From NCBI RefSeq assembly GCF_024372725.1, contig NZ_VOUA01000004.1, forward strand, positions 150,143-214,142: a stretch of DNA of 64,000 bases. Direction: 5' to 3'. Numbering within the stretch: position 1 is the first letter of the stretch; every line of letters begins with the position of its first letter. Made by a program: the position numbers and the translations under genes. The stretch is from Methanosarcina sp. KYL-1 (lineage in GTDB: Archaea > Halobacteriota > Methanosarcinia > Methanosarcinales > Methanosarcinaceae). This document shows, one piece after another, positions 15,996 through 24,589 of the stretch. The notes beneath the pieces were generated by a model. It saw only the letters and a list, made by a program, of their open reading frames with translations. It did not search any database and had not been told where the DNA came from.

Positions 15996-16703
15996 GTGAA
16001 CTGTCCTACGCATATTTCCAGTGAATGTAAGCTGATCGTTTTTGATATGGATAGCACCCTTATAGACGCTGAGACTATCGATGAGCTCGCCAGGGCCGCA
16101 GGTGTTGTAAGCAAAGTGGAGGAGATTACGAAGAGAGCGATGAGTGGAGATCTCGATTTCGGGCAGTCGCTTGCCGAAAGGGTCGGCCTCCTTAGAGGTC
16201 TTTCCCTTGAAAATGCCCTGGCAGCGGTGGACCGGATCCCCTTTATGCCGGGAGCAGCAGAGCTGGTTCGTTATGTCAAGGAACTGGGTTATAAGACTGC
16301 AATGATTTCTGGCGGATTTACCATCTCAGCTGACAGGGTCGGAAAGGCGCTTAATATCGACTTCGTGGTTTCCAATGAATTGCTTGTGGAAGACGGCTGC
16401 CTCACGGGTGAGGTAATCGGTCCAATCACAAAAAGTGATTCCAAAGCAACGGTGTTTGAGGAACTGGCCCGAATCAACGGGGTCAGGCCTGAACATTGCG
16501 TGGTTGTCGGTGACGGCGCAAACGATGCCTGTATTTTTGAACGGGCAGGGTTTGCAATAGCTTTTAACCCCAAGCCCATTCTGAAGGAATATGCGGACGT
16601 GGTCATAACCAGAAAAGACCTCAAAACCATAATTCCTATCCTTGAATCTCTTTCTCATCCATCTCGTAACCAGGCACAGCATGTCGACAACGAACAGGAA
16701 TGA
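15996..16703 (+). CDS. serB: Phosphoserine phosphatase
   Basis: HAD-superfamily phosphatase for the last step of serine synthesis. All HAD motifs are present: FDMDSTLIDAETIDE (motif I, nucleophile Asp near residue 17), MISGGFTISADRVG (motif II), the lysine in KSDSKATVFEEL (motif III) and VVGDGANDACIFE (motif IV). The length, 235 residues, is normal. The start is a GTG at 15996; GGTATATATC upstream is the likely TATA box. It is followed after 48 bp by a coiled-coil gene in the same direction, an arrangement common in methanogens. Specificity for phosphoserine is inferred from overall similarity. Confidence 0.9.
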   Translation: MNCPTHISSECKLIVFDMDSTLIDAETIDELARAAGVVSKVEEITKRAMSGDLDFGQSLAERVGLLRGLSLENALAAVDRIPFMPGAAELVRYVKELGYKTAMISGGFTISADRVGKALNIDFVVSNELLVEDGCLTGEVIGPITKSDSKATVFEELARINGVRPEHCVVVGDGANDACIFERAGFAIAFNPKPILKEYADVVITRKDLKTIIPILESLSHPSRNQAQHVDNEQE

Positions 16704-16751
16704 GCTACTAAAATGCCAGCTTTTTTGCTGGACCGGGAGGTACAATAAGAG

Positions 16752-17609
16752 ATGCTAAAAGAACTGCAGAAAAAAAGAACTGATTTAAAGACCATTTCCG
16801 AGGAATCCAAGGAAAAAAGGAACTCTTTAAATGCAGAAGCAAGCACCCTCGCTGCAAAGCGCAACGAGCTGAACAAGAAGACGAAGGACCTCATCAACGA
16901 AGCCCAGGAACTTAAGGTTGCCAGGGATGAAATCAACGAGAAGGTCAGCGAATACAAGAACAAGCGCGACGATACCAATGCCAAGGCAAATGAACTGTTT
17001 GCAAAGGCCGATTCCATCAGGAAGCAAAACAACCTGGGTGGCCCCTCGATCAAGGCCCTTAGGAAGGACATCGACCGCCTTGAGTTTGCCCAGCAGACCG
17101 AAGTGCTGAGCACCAGCAAGGAAAGGGAACTCGTCGGCAAGATCACTCAACTCCAGAAGCAGTATCATGTTAAAAAAGTCCAGCTCGAGAACAACCTCGA
17201 ACTGAAGGATATCCTGGACGAAGCCCAGAAGATCCGCGACGAGGCTTCTGAGTTCCACAATGAGCTGGCAGAGTATGCCCGGCAGGCCCAGGAATACCAT
17301 GAGAAGATGATTGCCGCTTTCAAAGAAGCTGACAAGACCAGGGCAGAGTCGGACATCGCCCACAGGGACTTTGTAAAAGCCCAGGAAGCAGCTGACGAGC
17401 AGCATAAGGTCTTCATCAATGCCCAGAAAGAAATCAGGGAAATTGACAAGGAACTCTTCAAGCTTAAGAAAAAGGACAAGGACGGTAAGTCCCGCGTTGT
17501 CAAGTCCGAACTCCAGAAAGATGCCAAATCCATCTTCGAGAAGTTCAAGGGCGGCGCAAAACTCACCACTGAAGACCTGATGACTCTTCAGAGATCAGGC
17601 CTTGTTTAA
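16752..17609 (+). CDS. Coiled-coil protein (COG1340 type)
   Basis: A 285-residue protein that is coiled coil for nearly its whole length (Lys/Glu/Ala-rich heptads). A break at SIRKQNNLGGPSIKALRKDI lies near residue 95, and there is a conserved C-terminal tail FKGGAKLTTEDLMTLQRSGL. The family is widespread in archaea, often next to or fused with phosphoserine phosphatase-like genes, and has been called phosphoserine-phosphatase-associated or SMC-like. GGAGGT lies 10 nt before the ATG, and serB is 48 bp upstream, so the pair is probably co-transcribed. The role is unknown; ribosome-linked or structural roles have been suggested for such archaeal coiled coils. A strong terminator follows. Confidence 0.85.
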   Translation: MLKELQKKRTDLKTISEESKEKRNSLNAEASTLAAKRNELNKKTKDLINEAQELKVARDEINEKVSEYKNKRDDTNAKANELFAKADSIRKQNNLGGPSIKALRKDIDRLEFAQQTEVLSTSKERELVGKITQLQKQYHVKKVQLENNLELKDILDEAQKIRDEASEFHNELAEYARQAQEYHEKMIAAFKEADKTRAESDIAHRDFVKAQEAADEQHKVFINAQKEIREIDKELFKLKKKDKDGKSRVVKSELQKDAKSIFEKFKGGAKLTTEDLMTLQRSGLV

Positions 17610-17659
17610 TCCAGATCACGGATATTTGCATCCCTGAAGATATTTAATTTCCGTAGCAG

Positions 17660-17690
17660 GTGCAGGCTTTAACCTGCATCTCTTTTTTTC
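17660..17690 (+). terminator. Hairpin terminator after the serB operon
   Basis: TGCAGG (17661-17666), loop CTTTAA, CCTGCA (17673-17678), then a T-rich run TCTCTTTTTTTCC. The 6-bp stem is perfect and the seven-T run follows at once. It lies 50 nt after the coiled-coil stop codon. Confidence 0.75.
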
Positions 17691-17829
17691 CTTTGAAATT
17701 TTTCCGGTTTAGCCGGAGCTGTGGCCTTTTCCGTTGCCCTGCTGGTAGTCCTGGTCACGCCTCAACCTCCCCCTAACTCCTTAACCCCGAAGAGGACATA
17801 ACCATCGTGAAAAACCCGGGGGCCCAGAT

Positions 17830-17994
17830 ATGAAGATCATCATCAAGGAAAAAGGGCAGCCAATTGAGGTCCTGAACATGACCAACAATATCGGCGGGGA
17901 AACCGGAGAAGCCCTGGGGACGGCCTACAGGCTGGCAGACGGCAGGGTGATTTACGTCCCGGAAAACGGGGAAGCGAATGAAACGGCTGCATAA
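17830..17994 (+). CDS. Small conserved-looking protein, 54 residues
   Basis: A short open frame from ATG 17830 to TAA 17992-17994. The translation runs MKIIIKEKGQPIEVLNMTNN, then IGGETGEALGTAYRLADGRV, then IYVPENGEANETAA. It alternates hydrophobic strands with turns and reads like a small beta-domain. Codon use resembles neighbouring real genes (ATC, GAA, GGC, GTC, CTG) and not the shadow frames. No strong ribosome site is present (GGGGG about 8-12 nt upstream). It lies between the terminator of the serB operon and the radical SAM gene on the other strand. I do not recognise the family and infer no function. Confidence 0.55.
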   Translation: MKIIIKEKGQPIEVLNMTNNIGGETGEALGTAYRLADGRVIYVPENGEANETAA

Positions 17995-18023
17995 TGCCTT
18001 TCGTTTCAATCCCGTACGATAAT

Positions 18024-18083
18024 CAATGCTATATTTGTCAATGCTATATTTGTCAATGCTATATTTGTCAATGCTATAATTTT
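18024..18083. repeat. 15-bp tandem repeat abutting a stop codon
   Basis: Three exact copies of CAATGCTATATTTGT (18024, 18039, 18054) and a diverged fourth (18069). The array ends exactly at the stop codon of the radical SAM gene on the minus strand (18084-18086). Confidence 0.9.
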
Positions 18084-19223
18084 TCAGTCCGAAAGTTTCA
18101 GGTACTTTTCCCTGAATTCCGGGTCCCTCATCAGGCAGGACTTTGCATTATATGCGGTGTCCCTCCTGATCTTTTTCCATACGTCCTGTATCTTATCTGT
18201 ATGGACGTTTCCGTAAGGGATGGGGATGCAGGCGCAGGGGAGGATGTTTCCTTCGGGGGTGATGTGCAGCCATTTCCGGCCTGCCATGCAGCCTGTGGTC
18301 CTCATTACCTGGGGGATTGCAAAGACCCTCGGGCCTTCTTTTTCCCTTGCCCTGGCCACGAAATCGTCAAATTTTCTCAGGTCTTTGGGGGTCAGGATCT
18401 CGGTTGCGTGTTCCATCCACCTGCCCGTGGGCACGATTTCGTAAAAGGAGAGTTCGTGGACGCCGAGTCCTGCGGCAAGGGCGTAGATTTCGTCAAGCTC
18501 GTTTACGTTGTCCCTCGAAAGCACCACGTAGATGTTTACCAGCAGCCCGGCAGCAAGCCCGTTTTTGACGGCGGATACCGCACTTTTAAAGACCCCTTCC
18601 CTGCCCCTCACGTAATCGTGCTTTTCCTCAAAGGCGCTGTCAAAACTGACGGTCAGGGAGTAGAGCCCGGCAGCTTTGAGGCTCCTGGCCCGCTCTTCGG
18701 TCAGCCCGACCCCCGAGGTGAACATGCCGGTGATGGCCTTTTCGGGGTCCACGTACCTTATAAGGTTTTCCAGGCCGGGATAGGTCAGGGGTTCGCCCCC
18801 GTCAAAGATTACAAAGGTCGTGCCCATCTCAAGCACCTGGTCGATTGCGGCTTTCACGGTTTCGGGGGCAAGTTTCGAGCGGTTTTTCGTGTCCGGAAGG
18901 GCGCAGTGAATGCAGTTGTTCGGGCAGTCCTCGGTAATGGAGATCGTAACCTGGTCAGGGACCATTTTCCCGAACATTGCCAGGAGCTGGCTTCTTACCA
19001 GGCGGTCAAAACCCGGCCCCGGGATGGGGGGCATCCAGGTAGAATAGATCAGCCGGCCGCCCTCCACTTTTGCAGGCTTTTCGCCTTCGAAGATAGAGAA
19101 GTTCCCTGAAACGGCTTTTTTCATGAAGGGGGACGCTATCCCCCCGGTCTTCATCCGCAAGCGCCCGTTTTCTATTTCGGCATAGGCCCTGAAGAGGGGG
19201 TTTTTGTAAAAATCGTACTGCAT
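18084..19223 (-). CDS. Radical SAM protein with SPASM-like C-terminus
   Basis: A 379-residue radical SAM enzyme. The cluster motif CPNNCIHC (Cys100, Cys104, Cys107) follows an atypically long N-terminal extension of about 90 residues. VIFDGGEPLTYPG is the GGE motif and the barrel continues through LTVSFDSAFEEKHDYVRG. The C-terminus carries more cysteines (TTGCMAGRKWLHI, ILPCACIPIPYGNV, SCLM), the layout of SPASM/twitch auxiliary cluster domains. SPASM-type enzymes usually modify peptides or make cofactors. It is the last gene of a same-strand run UbiA - geranylgeranyl reductase-like - radical SAM (gaps 64 and 105 bp), so a role in making or tailoring an isoprenoid-linked molecule is likely but unproven. 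Confidence 0.85.
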   Translation of the reverse strand: MQYDFYKNPLFRAYAEIENGRLRMKTGGIASPFMKKAVSGNFSIFEGEKPAKVEGGRLIYSTWMPPIPGPGFDRLVRSQLLAMFGKMVPDQVTISITEDCPNNCIHCALPDTKNRSKLAPETVKAAIDQVLEMGTTFVIFDGGEPLTYPGLENLIRYVDPEKAITGMFTSGVGLTEERARSLKAAGLYSLTVSFDSAFEEKHDYVRGREGVFKSAVSAVKNGLAAGLLVNIYVVLSRDNVNELDEIYALAAGLGVHELSFYEIVPTGRWMEHATEILTPKDLRKFDDFVARAREKEGPRVFAIPQVMRTTGCMAGRKWLHITPEGNILPCACIPIPYGNVHTDKIQDVWKKIRRDTAYNAKSCLMRDPEFREKYLKLSD

Positions 19224-19328
19224 GTCTTTTCCGGTCCCTGGCTTTTCCTGCTTTTCTTGTGTCTGTCCTGTCCCTGTTTTACTTTTCCCGTTTTTTGTTT
19301 ATTCCGGTTTCCGCTTTAAATAATGGGG

Positions 19329-20486
19329 TCATTTGTTCCTGAGAAGTGCCCTGTACTTGAGCATTGCCGTGGGGTTTTTCTTCAGCATGAAGAAAAAGAC
19401 CTGTGTTGCCTGGTCAAAGGCACTGCCGTGGATAAAAGAGAGGTCTTCTTTTTCAAAGACTTTTGCCATGTCGTCAATTTCCCGGTCCGTCATCTTCCTG
19501 AGGGTCTCAAGCCCTATCCTGCCAATGTAGTGCTCGGTCTTAAACTCTTTTTCCCAGGTCTTCCGGTATTCCGAGAGGGCATGTTTTGAGACGTCGCCTT
19601 TTTTGACTGCATCTGCTGCCACGTCCCCGCAGATCTGCCCTGCCCGCATGGCATAGCCGATCCCTGACTGCCCGGCTGCGCCCCCTACAACCATTACCCC
19701 GTCGCTTATGTACTCGTTCGGGATGGTCACGATGGGATCTCCTCCTGCAAGTTTCCTTACGACTTCAAGCTCTTCTATGCCCTTGAGTTTCTTGAAACGC
19801 TCAACCCAGGCATTAAGGTAGGGTTTTGCGTCCTTCCCGCACCTGCGCACATAGGCCCCGATTGCGGCATTATCCCCTCCCCTGGGGGCGTAGGTGGTCT
19901 TCCAGCCGGGGGCGTGGTTTCCCACATAGTACTCGAACATGTCCTGTTCCCCGAGGCCAGGGGCCCGGACTTCCATTTCAATGCCCCAGGCGATGTCTTC
20001 CGGGTGTTTCATGGTCTTTAAGCCAAGCAGGGATGCCATCTTTGAATTGATCCCGTCGGAAATGATCACAAGCTTTGACCTGAACACCCCGTCCGAACTG
20101 CTGACTGCAAATTCTCCCCCGTCCTTGAGGATATTGAAAGTTTCTATCCCGGTGCGGAGGTTAACACCTGTTTTTGTGACTTTCTCCGCATAAAACCTGT
20201 CAAACTTCGTCTTGTCAATGGAGTATCCCGGGGTTTCCACCACTATCTCGCGCTTTGAGGGCGAAATGATGCGCATGCCTTTGAGGTTGTGGACCACGTA
20301 TGAAGGGTCTGCCTTTTCTCCGCATCTGTCAAGCATCCCCTTGAAAAAAGAGTTTGCCGGATGGGGGGGATGCCCGATCTCTTCTTTTTTTTCCAGCAAA
20401 AGGACATCCGCGCCTTTTTCACAGGCATTCCGGGCAGCCATCAGCCCTGCCGGAGATGCCCCGATTACAATGATATCCGCATCCAT
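19329..20486 (-). CDS. Geranylgeranyl reductase family FAD protein
   Basis: A 385-residue flavoprotein of the GGR / digeranylgeranylglycerophospholipid reductase family, which saturates prenyl double bonds. The FAD-binding Rossmann motif is IIVIGASPAGLMAARNA, with Ser in place of the third conserved glycine as seen in GGRs. It is followed by DVLLLEKKEEIG, the mid-chain KLVIISDGINS, and the second FAD motif ISDGVMVVGGAAGQ. GGAAAGA directly precedes the ATG. It lies 64 bp downstream of a UbiA gene. That neighbourhood suggests reduction of one or more double bonds of a prenyl tail on an aromatic head, as in methanophenazine. Archaeal lipid saturation is the other possibility. Confidence 0.87.
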   Translation of the reverse strand: MDADIIVIGASPAGLMAARNACEKGADVLLLEKKEEIGHPPHPANSFFKGMLDRCGEKADPSYVVHNLKGMRIISPSKREIVVETPGYSIDKTKFDRFYAEKVTKTGVNLRTGIETFNILKDGGEFAVSSSDGVFRSKLVIISDGINSKMASLLGLKTMKHPEDIAWGIEMEVRAPGLGEQDMFEYYVGNHAPGWKTTYAPRGGDNAAIGAYVRRCGKDAKPYLNAWVERFKKLKGIEELEVVRKLAGGDPIVTIPNEYISDGVMVVGGAAGQSGIGYAMRAGQICGDVAADAVKKGDVSKHALSEYRKTWEKEFKTEHYIGRIGLETLRKMTDREIDDMAKVFEKEDLSFIHGSAFDQATQVFFFMLKKNPTAMLKYRALLRNK

Positions 20487-20550
20487 TCTTTCCTATCCTT
20501 ATTAAGCTTTAATTTCTCCTTCTGCCTTAAGCATCCGTTTATTAGGGTTT

Positions 20551-21492
20551 TTACCAGAGGATGGAGGTGTAAGCTCCAAGATATATGCACAGCATAACGT
20601 CCAGGATCATGGACCCGAACATGATTGCCCTGTAGTTCGAGCCGTTCAGGAAGAGCCTGCCGCCCCGCTCCGGTGTGGGGTTCCTGATAAAGTCAAAACA
20701 CTGGGCAAGCATCCAGAGCCCTGAGGCAAGGGCACCTGCGAAGTACACGGGCCCCAGTCCGGCTGACCAGCCTATGATAACCGAAGCTATGACTCCCACG
20801 ATCCACCAGAAGGTAACAAACCTGGCGGTAAAGGGGATGCCGAAGGTAACTGGCATGGTCGGGGCACCTTTCAGCCTGTCTCCCTCCACGTCCCGGGCCA
20901 CGCCTCCCAGGGTAAAGGCCCAGTCCGTAACGCACATCATAAGCCCGAAGCAGACGCCTGCGAGGGGCAGGATAACCCCGTCACTGCCTTTCAGGACCCC
21001 TGCAGGGTCAAAGGCCAGCCAGATCCCCACAGGCACGAGCCCGTAGGAGATGCCCACAGGCAGGAAGCTCAGGAAGGTGTTCCGCTTTGCAAAGATGGAG
21101 TAGATGGTTATGGTTGCAGCTGCGATAAATAGGACTACAAGGGATTCCGGGTTCAGGTACAGGGCTGCTGCGCCTGCGATTAATAGAAGAAAGAGGGCGT
21201 ACCCCATTGCCGAGTTCCTTGAAATTTTCGAGGAGGGCAGGGGCCTGTCCGGAATGTTGATGGTATCAATGTCAATGTCGAAGCAGTCATTAAAAACGTA
21301 TGAACTGGTGATGGCCGCAAAGCCTCCGATAACGGCAATAAGGAAGGGAAGGAATTCAGGGAGCCCTCCGGTTGCCAGGTAGGAAGCCAGGATTGCACTT
21401 GCGGCGGGGAGGGTCAGGTCCATGTAGTAGAGTTCGGGTCTCAGCAACCGGAGATAAGGGCTGAGTTCCCCTATTCTTGCTGTAAGGGACAT
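20551..21492 (-). CDS. UbiA family prenyltransferase
   Basis: A 313-residue integral membrane prenyltransferase with eight to nine hydrophobic helices. The first Asp-rich motif is NDCFDIDIDTINIPDRPLPS and the second is DVEGDRLKGAPTMPVTFG; both bind the Mg-diphosphate of the prenyl donor. The family moves a prenyl chain to an aromatic ring, to heme or to geranylgeranylglyceryl phosphate. AGGTGA lies 4-5 nt before the ATG. It heads a run with a GGR-like reductase and a radical SAM enzyme. DGGGP synthase is the usual archaeal annotation, but this context differs from a pure lipid gene and would fit methanophenazine assembly. The acceptor cannot be read from sequence. Confidence 0.88.
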   Translation of the reverse strand: MSLTARIGELSPYLRLLRPELYYMDLTLPAASAILASYLATGGLPEFLPFLIAVIGGFAAITSSYVFNDCFDIDIDTINIPDRPLPSSKISRNSAMGYALFLLLIAGAAALYLNPESLVVLFIAAATITIYSIFAKRNTFLSFLPVGISYGLVPVGIWLAFDPAGVLKGSDGVILPLAGVCFGLMMCVTDWAFTLGGVARDVEGDRLKGAPTMPVTFGIPFTARFVTFWWIVGVIASVIIGWSAGLGPVYFAGALASGLWMLAQCFDFIRNPTPERGGRLFLNGSNYRAIMFGSMILDVMLCIYLGAYTSILW

Positions 21493-21696
21493 CTTTTCAC
21501 CTGTGCTTTTCTGGTTTGTATCCGGGGTTTGTTATGTTAGGGGGTTGTTTTTAAGGGTGGTGTGGGATTTCGGGGATTTCTTTTTTGAGAGTAGGAGCAA
21601 GTCCTATTAACGTTCGCATATCAAAAAAGTTTTCTTTTTTATCCTTTTTAGAAAGGTGGGTGTCCGCAGGAAGGGCCTCTTCCTGCAGGCGGAGTT

Positions 21697-23169
21697 TTAC
21701 TCTTTTTTCCAGGCGTCCCTGTATACCAGTTCTGCTTTTTCCTTTATCTTTTCGAGAAGGGGGTGTTCGAACTCAGGTTCGCAGACGAAGGTAAACTCTG
21801 CCTTCGGGTTCAGCTCTATCAATTTTAGGGTATTTGAAAGGGCTGTTTTCAGGGCTTCGTAATCGGGAGCTTTTGAGACCTCGGCATTGAAGGGGTACAC
21901 TTCTTCCATTTCCACAGGAAATGCTCCGAACGGGGCTTTGAAGGCAAGGACCTGGTCATAGCTTCTTTCGCCTTTTACGGGACCTGCCCGGATAAGGGCT
22001 TTTCCTTCAATATTAAACCGTTCCAGGCGCTTTCCGAAGCGCAGGACTTCGGGGCGGGAGGCGGATTCGGGCCCGCAGTAGAAAAAGGTACCTTTGGTGG
22101 CGGGGTCTAACTGTTCCAGCCAGGAGGAATGGGTGTAGAGCTTTTTTAACCCGTCAAGCAGCTTCGGGTGGGCACGGCAGCGCTGCTCCACAAGTTCGAG
22201 CAGTTTTCCGTCCTTTATGCACTGCTTGATCAGCCGGATTTCTGCAAAGGTTGCGTAGAGGTTGTGCCTTCCCAGGAGTTCGTCCCGGTTTTTGGCCTTT
22301 TTCAACTCTTCAGCAGTGTATTTTGAGCAGATCGGGCAGGAACAGGGCAGGTAGTTAAGTTTGTCCAGGTGGTATGTTCCGGTTGCGGTAATGTAGCGCC
22401 CGTCCTTTGCATAGAGAGCGTAAGCTGCCGAGTCAAAGAGGTCGCAGCCAAGGGCCACGGCAAGGGCGAACATCATCGGGTGCCCTGCTCCGAAGAGGTG
22501 GACGGGAGCTGTCGGGGAAAGCCCTTTTTTGGATGCGGCAATCACGTCTACGAGTTCTGCATACCGGTAGGATTCCATAAGTGGGACAACCGCCCCGAGG
22601 GGGTATACTTCAAAATTAAGGTCTTTCAGGTGGGAGGCTGCTTTTTCCCTGAGTTCCGGATAAGTTGAGCCCTGGACCGGCCCTGCCAGGAGCTGTTCTC
22701 CCTGCACGAATTTCCGGGCGGCTTCCAGGCGCTCGGCTGTGACTGCAAGTTCTTCCTCTGCTCTCCTGTAGTGGACGTCCGGTGGTGTCGGGATGTCCAG
22801 GGGGACGATGATATCGCTTCCTATCTTCTGCTGGAAGCCCAGGATCTCCTCATTCGTAACTTCCACTGAACCGTATACGGAAAGCTGGAAAGACCCCGAG
22901 TCGGTCATGATGGGCCCGTCAAAGCCCAAAAGCCCGTGCAGCCCCTTTTCCAGGGCAACGTTTCGCAGTTCTTCCTTCCGGTAGATGATATAGGAATTGG
23001 TGATCAGGATTTCTGCCCCGAAGCTTCGCATCTCATTCGGGGGGATAAGCTGAATGTTCGGGTTGATCACAGGCATGACGGTGGGCGTCTCTACGGTCCC
23101 GTGAGGGGTCCTGAGTTTTCCAATCCTGCCGCCTGCGTCCTTGTCGAGAATTTCGAATATAGCTGACAT
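21697..23169 (-). CDS. tgtA: Archaeosine tRNA-guanine transglycosylase
   Basis: Exchanges guanine-15 of tRNA for preQ0, the first tRNA step of archaeosine synthesis. The 490-residue sequence has the catalytic TIM barrel with MTDSGSFQLSVYG (substrate-binding Asp), IVPLDIPTPPD, and the zinc site CSCPICSKYTAEEL with a downstream His. A C1-type domain follows from about residue 360. The Pyrococcus enzyme is longer because it carries C-terminal C2 and PUA domains; here the protein stops before a PUA domain, so this is the split or short form and a separate PUA-bearing partner is expected elsewhere. No strong ribosome site precedes the ATG. It is followed by the UbiA gene after 204 bp. Confidence 0.93.
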   Translation of the reverse strand: MSAIFEILDKDAGGRIGKLRTPHGTVETPTVMPVINPNIQLIPPNEMRSFGAEILITNSYIIYRKEELRNVALEKGLHGLLGFDGPIMTDSGSFQLSVYGSVEVTNEEILGFQQKIGSDIIVPLDIPTPPDVHYRRAEEELAVTAERLEAARKFVQGEQLLAGPVQGSTYPELREKAASHLKDLNFEVYPLGAVVPLMESYRYAELVDVIAASKKGLSPTAPVHLFGAGHPMMFALAVALGCDLFDSAAYALYAKDGRYITATGTYHLDKLNYLPCSCPICSKYTAEELKKAKNRDELLGRHNLYATFAEIRLIKQCIKDGKLLELVEQRCRAHPKLLDGLKKLYTHSSWLEQLDPATKGTFFYCGPESASRPEVLRFGKRLERFNIEGKALIRAGPVKGERSYDQVLAFKAPFGAFPVEMEEVYPFNAEVSKAPDYEALKTALSNTLKLIELNPKAEFTFVCEPEFEHPLLEKIKEKAELVYRDAWKKE

Positions 23170-23437
23170 GCCGGCGTTATAGATGCCTCTCAGATATATT
23201 TAACTTTGGGAACTAAAAGGGATGCCCGGGTGGGGCGGGTTTGGCAGGGTTTTTTCAGAAGGCTCCTGCACTTTTTTTCAGTTTTCCTCTTTACCTTTTA
23301 TTTTTTCCTGGAATATTTCAGTTTCTGCCGGGTCCTTAAGCATTTTTCCTTTTTGTATAGTTTTGCCTCATCCATGCACAACCGTTATATCCCTCTACAA
23401 TCAAGAGTTATGCAGCAGAAAACGTACAGGTGATAAT

Positions 23438-23845
23438 ATGACTGAAGACCCGAAAAAATTGTTATTTGACTTTACGGCCGGACTCGGAGATTTTGCTTCC
23501 GAAACCGAAGTTCAGGGAAAGCAGGCTGCAGCGTTTATGGGCATGGTCGGGGCAAGCTTTGAAACTTCGGTCCTTGACTTCAAAACCAAAGAGCTGATTG
23601 CTATCGGCGTTGCTCTCTACCACCGCTGTCCTTACTGCATCTCCCTCCACGCTTTCAATGCCCTTGAGGCCGGAGCCACAAAAGAAGAGATCATGCAGGC
23701 TTCCATGGTTGCGGTTGCCTTTGGCGGCGGGCCTTCTATGTCCTTTGCAGTGACCCTCCTGAAGAACGCGGTTGAGACCTTCCAGGGTGAGTCCTTTACA
23801 GAAGAAGACCGGATGGAGATCCTCAAAAGGCTTGGAATGGCTTAA
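23438..23845 (+). CDS. Carboxymuconolactone decarboxylase/AhpD-like protein
   Basis: A 135-residue all-alpha protein of the CMD/AhpD superfamily. It carries the redox motif CPYCISLH (C-x2-C-x3-H), part of the AhpD active site, in AIGVALYHRCPYCISLHAFN, followed by ALEAGATKEEIMQA. The frame is open from 23222, but AGGTGA at 23428-23433 immediately before the ATG at 23438 fixes the start and gives the family length. A thiol-peroxidase-like or disulfide-reductase role is plausible because the Cys pair and His are intact. The last codons and stop lie inside a 24-bp tandem repeat. No functional partner is adjacent. Confidence 0.88.
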   Translation: MTEDPKKLLFDFTAGLGDFASETEVQGKQAAAFMGMVGASFETSVLDFKTKELIAIGVALYHRCPYCISLHAFNALEAGATKEEIMQASMVAVAFGGGPSMSFAVTLLKNAVETFQGESFTEEDRMEILKRLGMA

Positions 23846-23930
23846 AATCAGTTTTAAGGATGGTTTAAATCCCATTTTGAGGATGGCTTAAATCCCATTT
23901 TGAGGATGGCTTAAAAACTGTTTTAAAATA
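23838..23930. repeat. 24-bp tandem repeat spanning a stop codon
   Basis: About three and a half copies of a unit of the type GAGGATGGCTTAAATCCCATTTT. The first, diverged copy (GGAATGGCTTAAAATCAGTTTTA) contains the last codons and TAA stop of the AhpD-like gene, and the later copies follow directly. It looks like tandem duplication starting from the 3' end of the gene. Confidence 0.85.
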
Positions 23931-24001
23931 GAAATGGACTGCCTCTTTGAGGCTGGGGCCCATTCACTTTTTATCTTCTTTACTTTTCTGTTTATTCTTT
24001 T

Positions 24002-24589
24002 TTAGTCTTCTTTTGCCCGGGGCATGGCAATGATTTCCCTTACCTGCAGGGAGAAAAAGTCGCCGCTGTGGGCAGGCCTGAGCACAAGGGCCACGTCTGC
24101 GCCCCACCGCGTGCCGCCGATTGCAATGATCTCCGTATCCTCGGAAACGGGGATGTGCCCGGAGTCTGCGGCCATTATGGCAACCTCTATTGCGACCTTA
24201 AAGCCCTTCCCGAAGAGGGAACGCAGGGTATCGGAAATCACTTCTATCCGGGAATAGCCTCCGAACTTTTTGGTAATGGACCTCTCTATTCCGGAAAACA
24301 TGTGGGACTGGGTTGTGATTACGGCTCCGAGCTCTTCAAGTTTCCGTTTATATTCTTCTTCCACTTCCCATTCGCCTTTCTCTTTCTGCCCGTACTGATG
24401 GCTTATGCCGATTACCTTTATGCCGCTGCCTTTTACCGCCTCTGCCATCTTGAGAGCGGTTTTTCCGCTGGTGCTTGCGACCACGATGTGGGATATCCCC
24501 AGTTCTGCGGCTCTCTTTGCCGATGCTTCCACAACGGCGCAGGTATTTACTTCTCCTACATTGTCCAGGTAAAGAATTGGTTTTTCCAT
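24002..24589 (-). CDS. Pyruvate kinase C-terminal-domain-like protein (COG1751)
   Basis: A 195-residue protein matching only the alpha/beta C-terminal (allosteric) domain of pyruvate kinase, without the catalytic barrel. Seen: CAVVEASAKRAAELGISHIV, VASTSGKTALKMAEAV, then VITTQSHMFSGIERSITKKFGG and IAIGGTRWGADVALVLRPAH near the end. Stand-alone versions of this domain are common in archaea and have no assigned reaction. A regulatory or nucleotide/sugar-phosphate binding role is possible from the fold. The gene is flanked upstream by a 140-nt homopyrimidine tract (plus strand) and has no clear operon partner. Confidence 0.8.
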   Translation of the reverse strand: MEKPILYLDNVGEVNTCAVVEASAKRAAELGISHIVVASTSGKTALKMAEAVKGSGIKVIGISHQYGQKEKGEWEVEEEYKRKLEELGAVITTQSHMFSGIERSITKKFGGYSRIEVISDTLRSLFGKGFKVAIEVAIMAADSGHIPVSEDTEIIAIGGTRWGADVALVLRPAHSGDFFSLQVREIIAMPRAKED

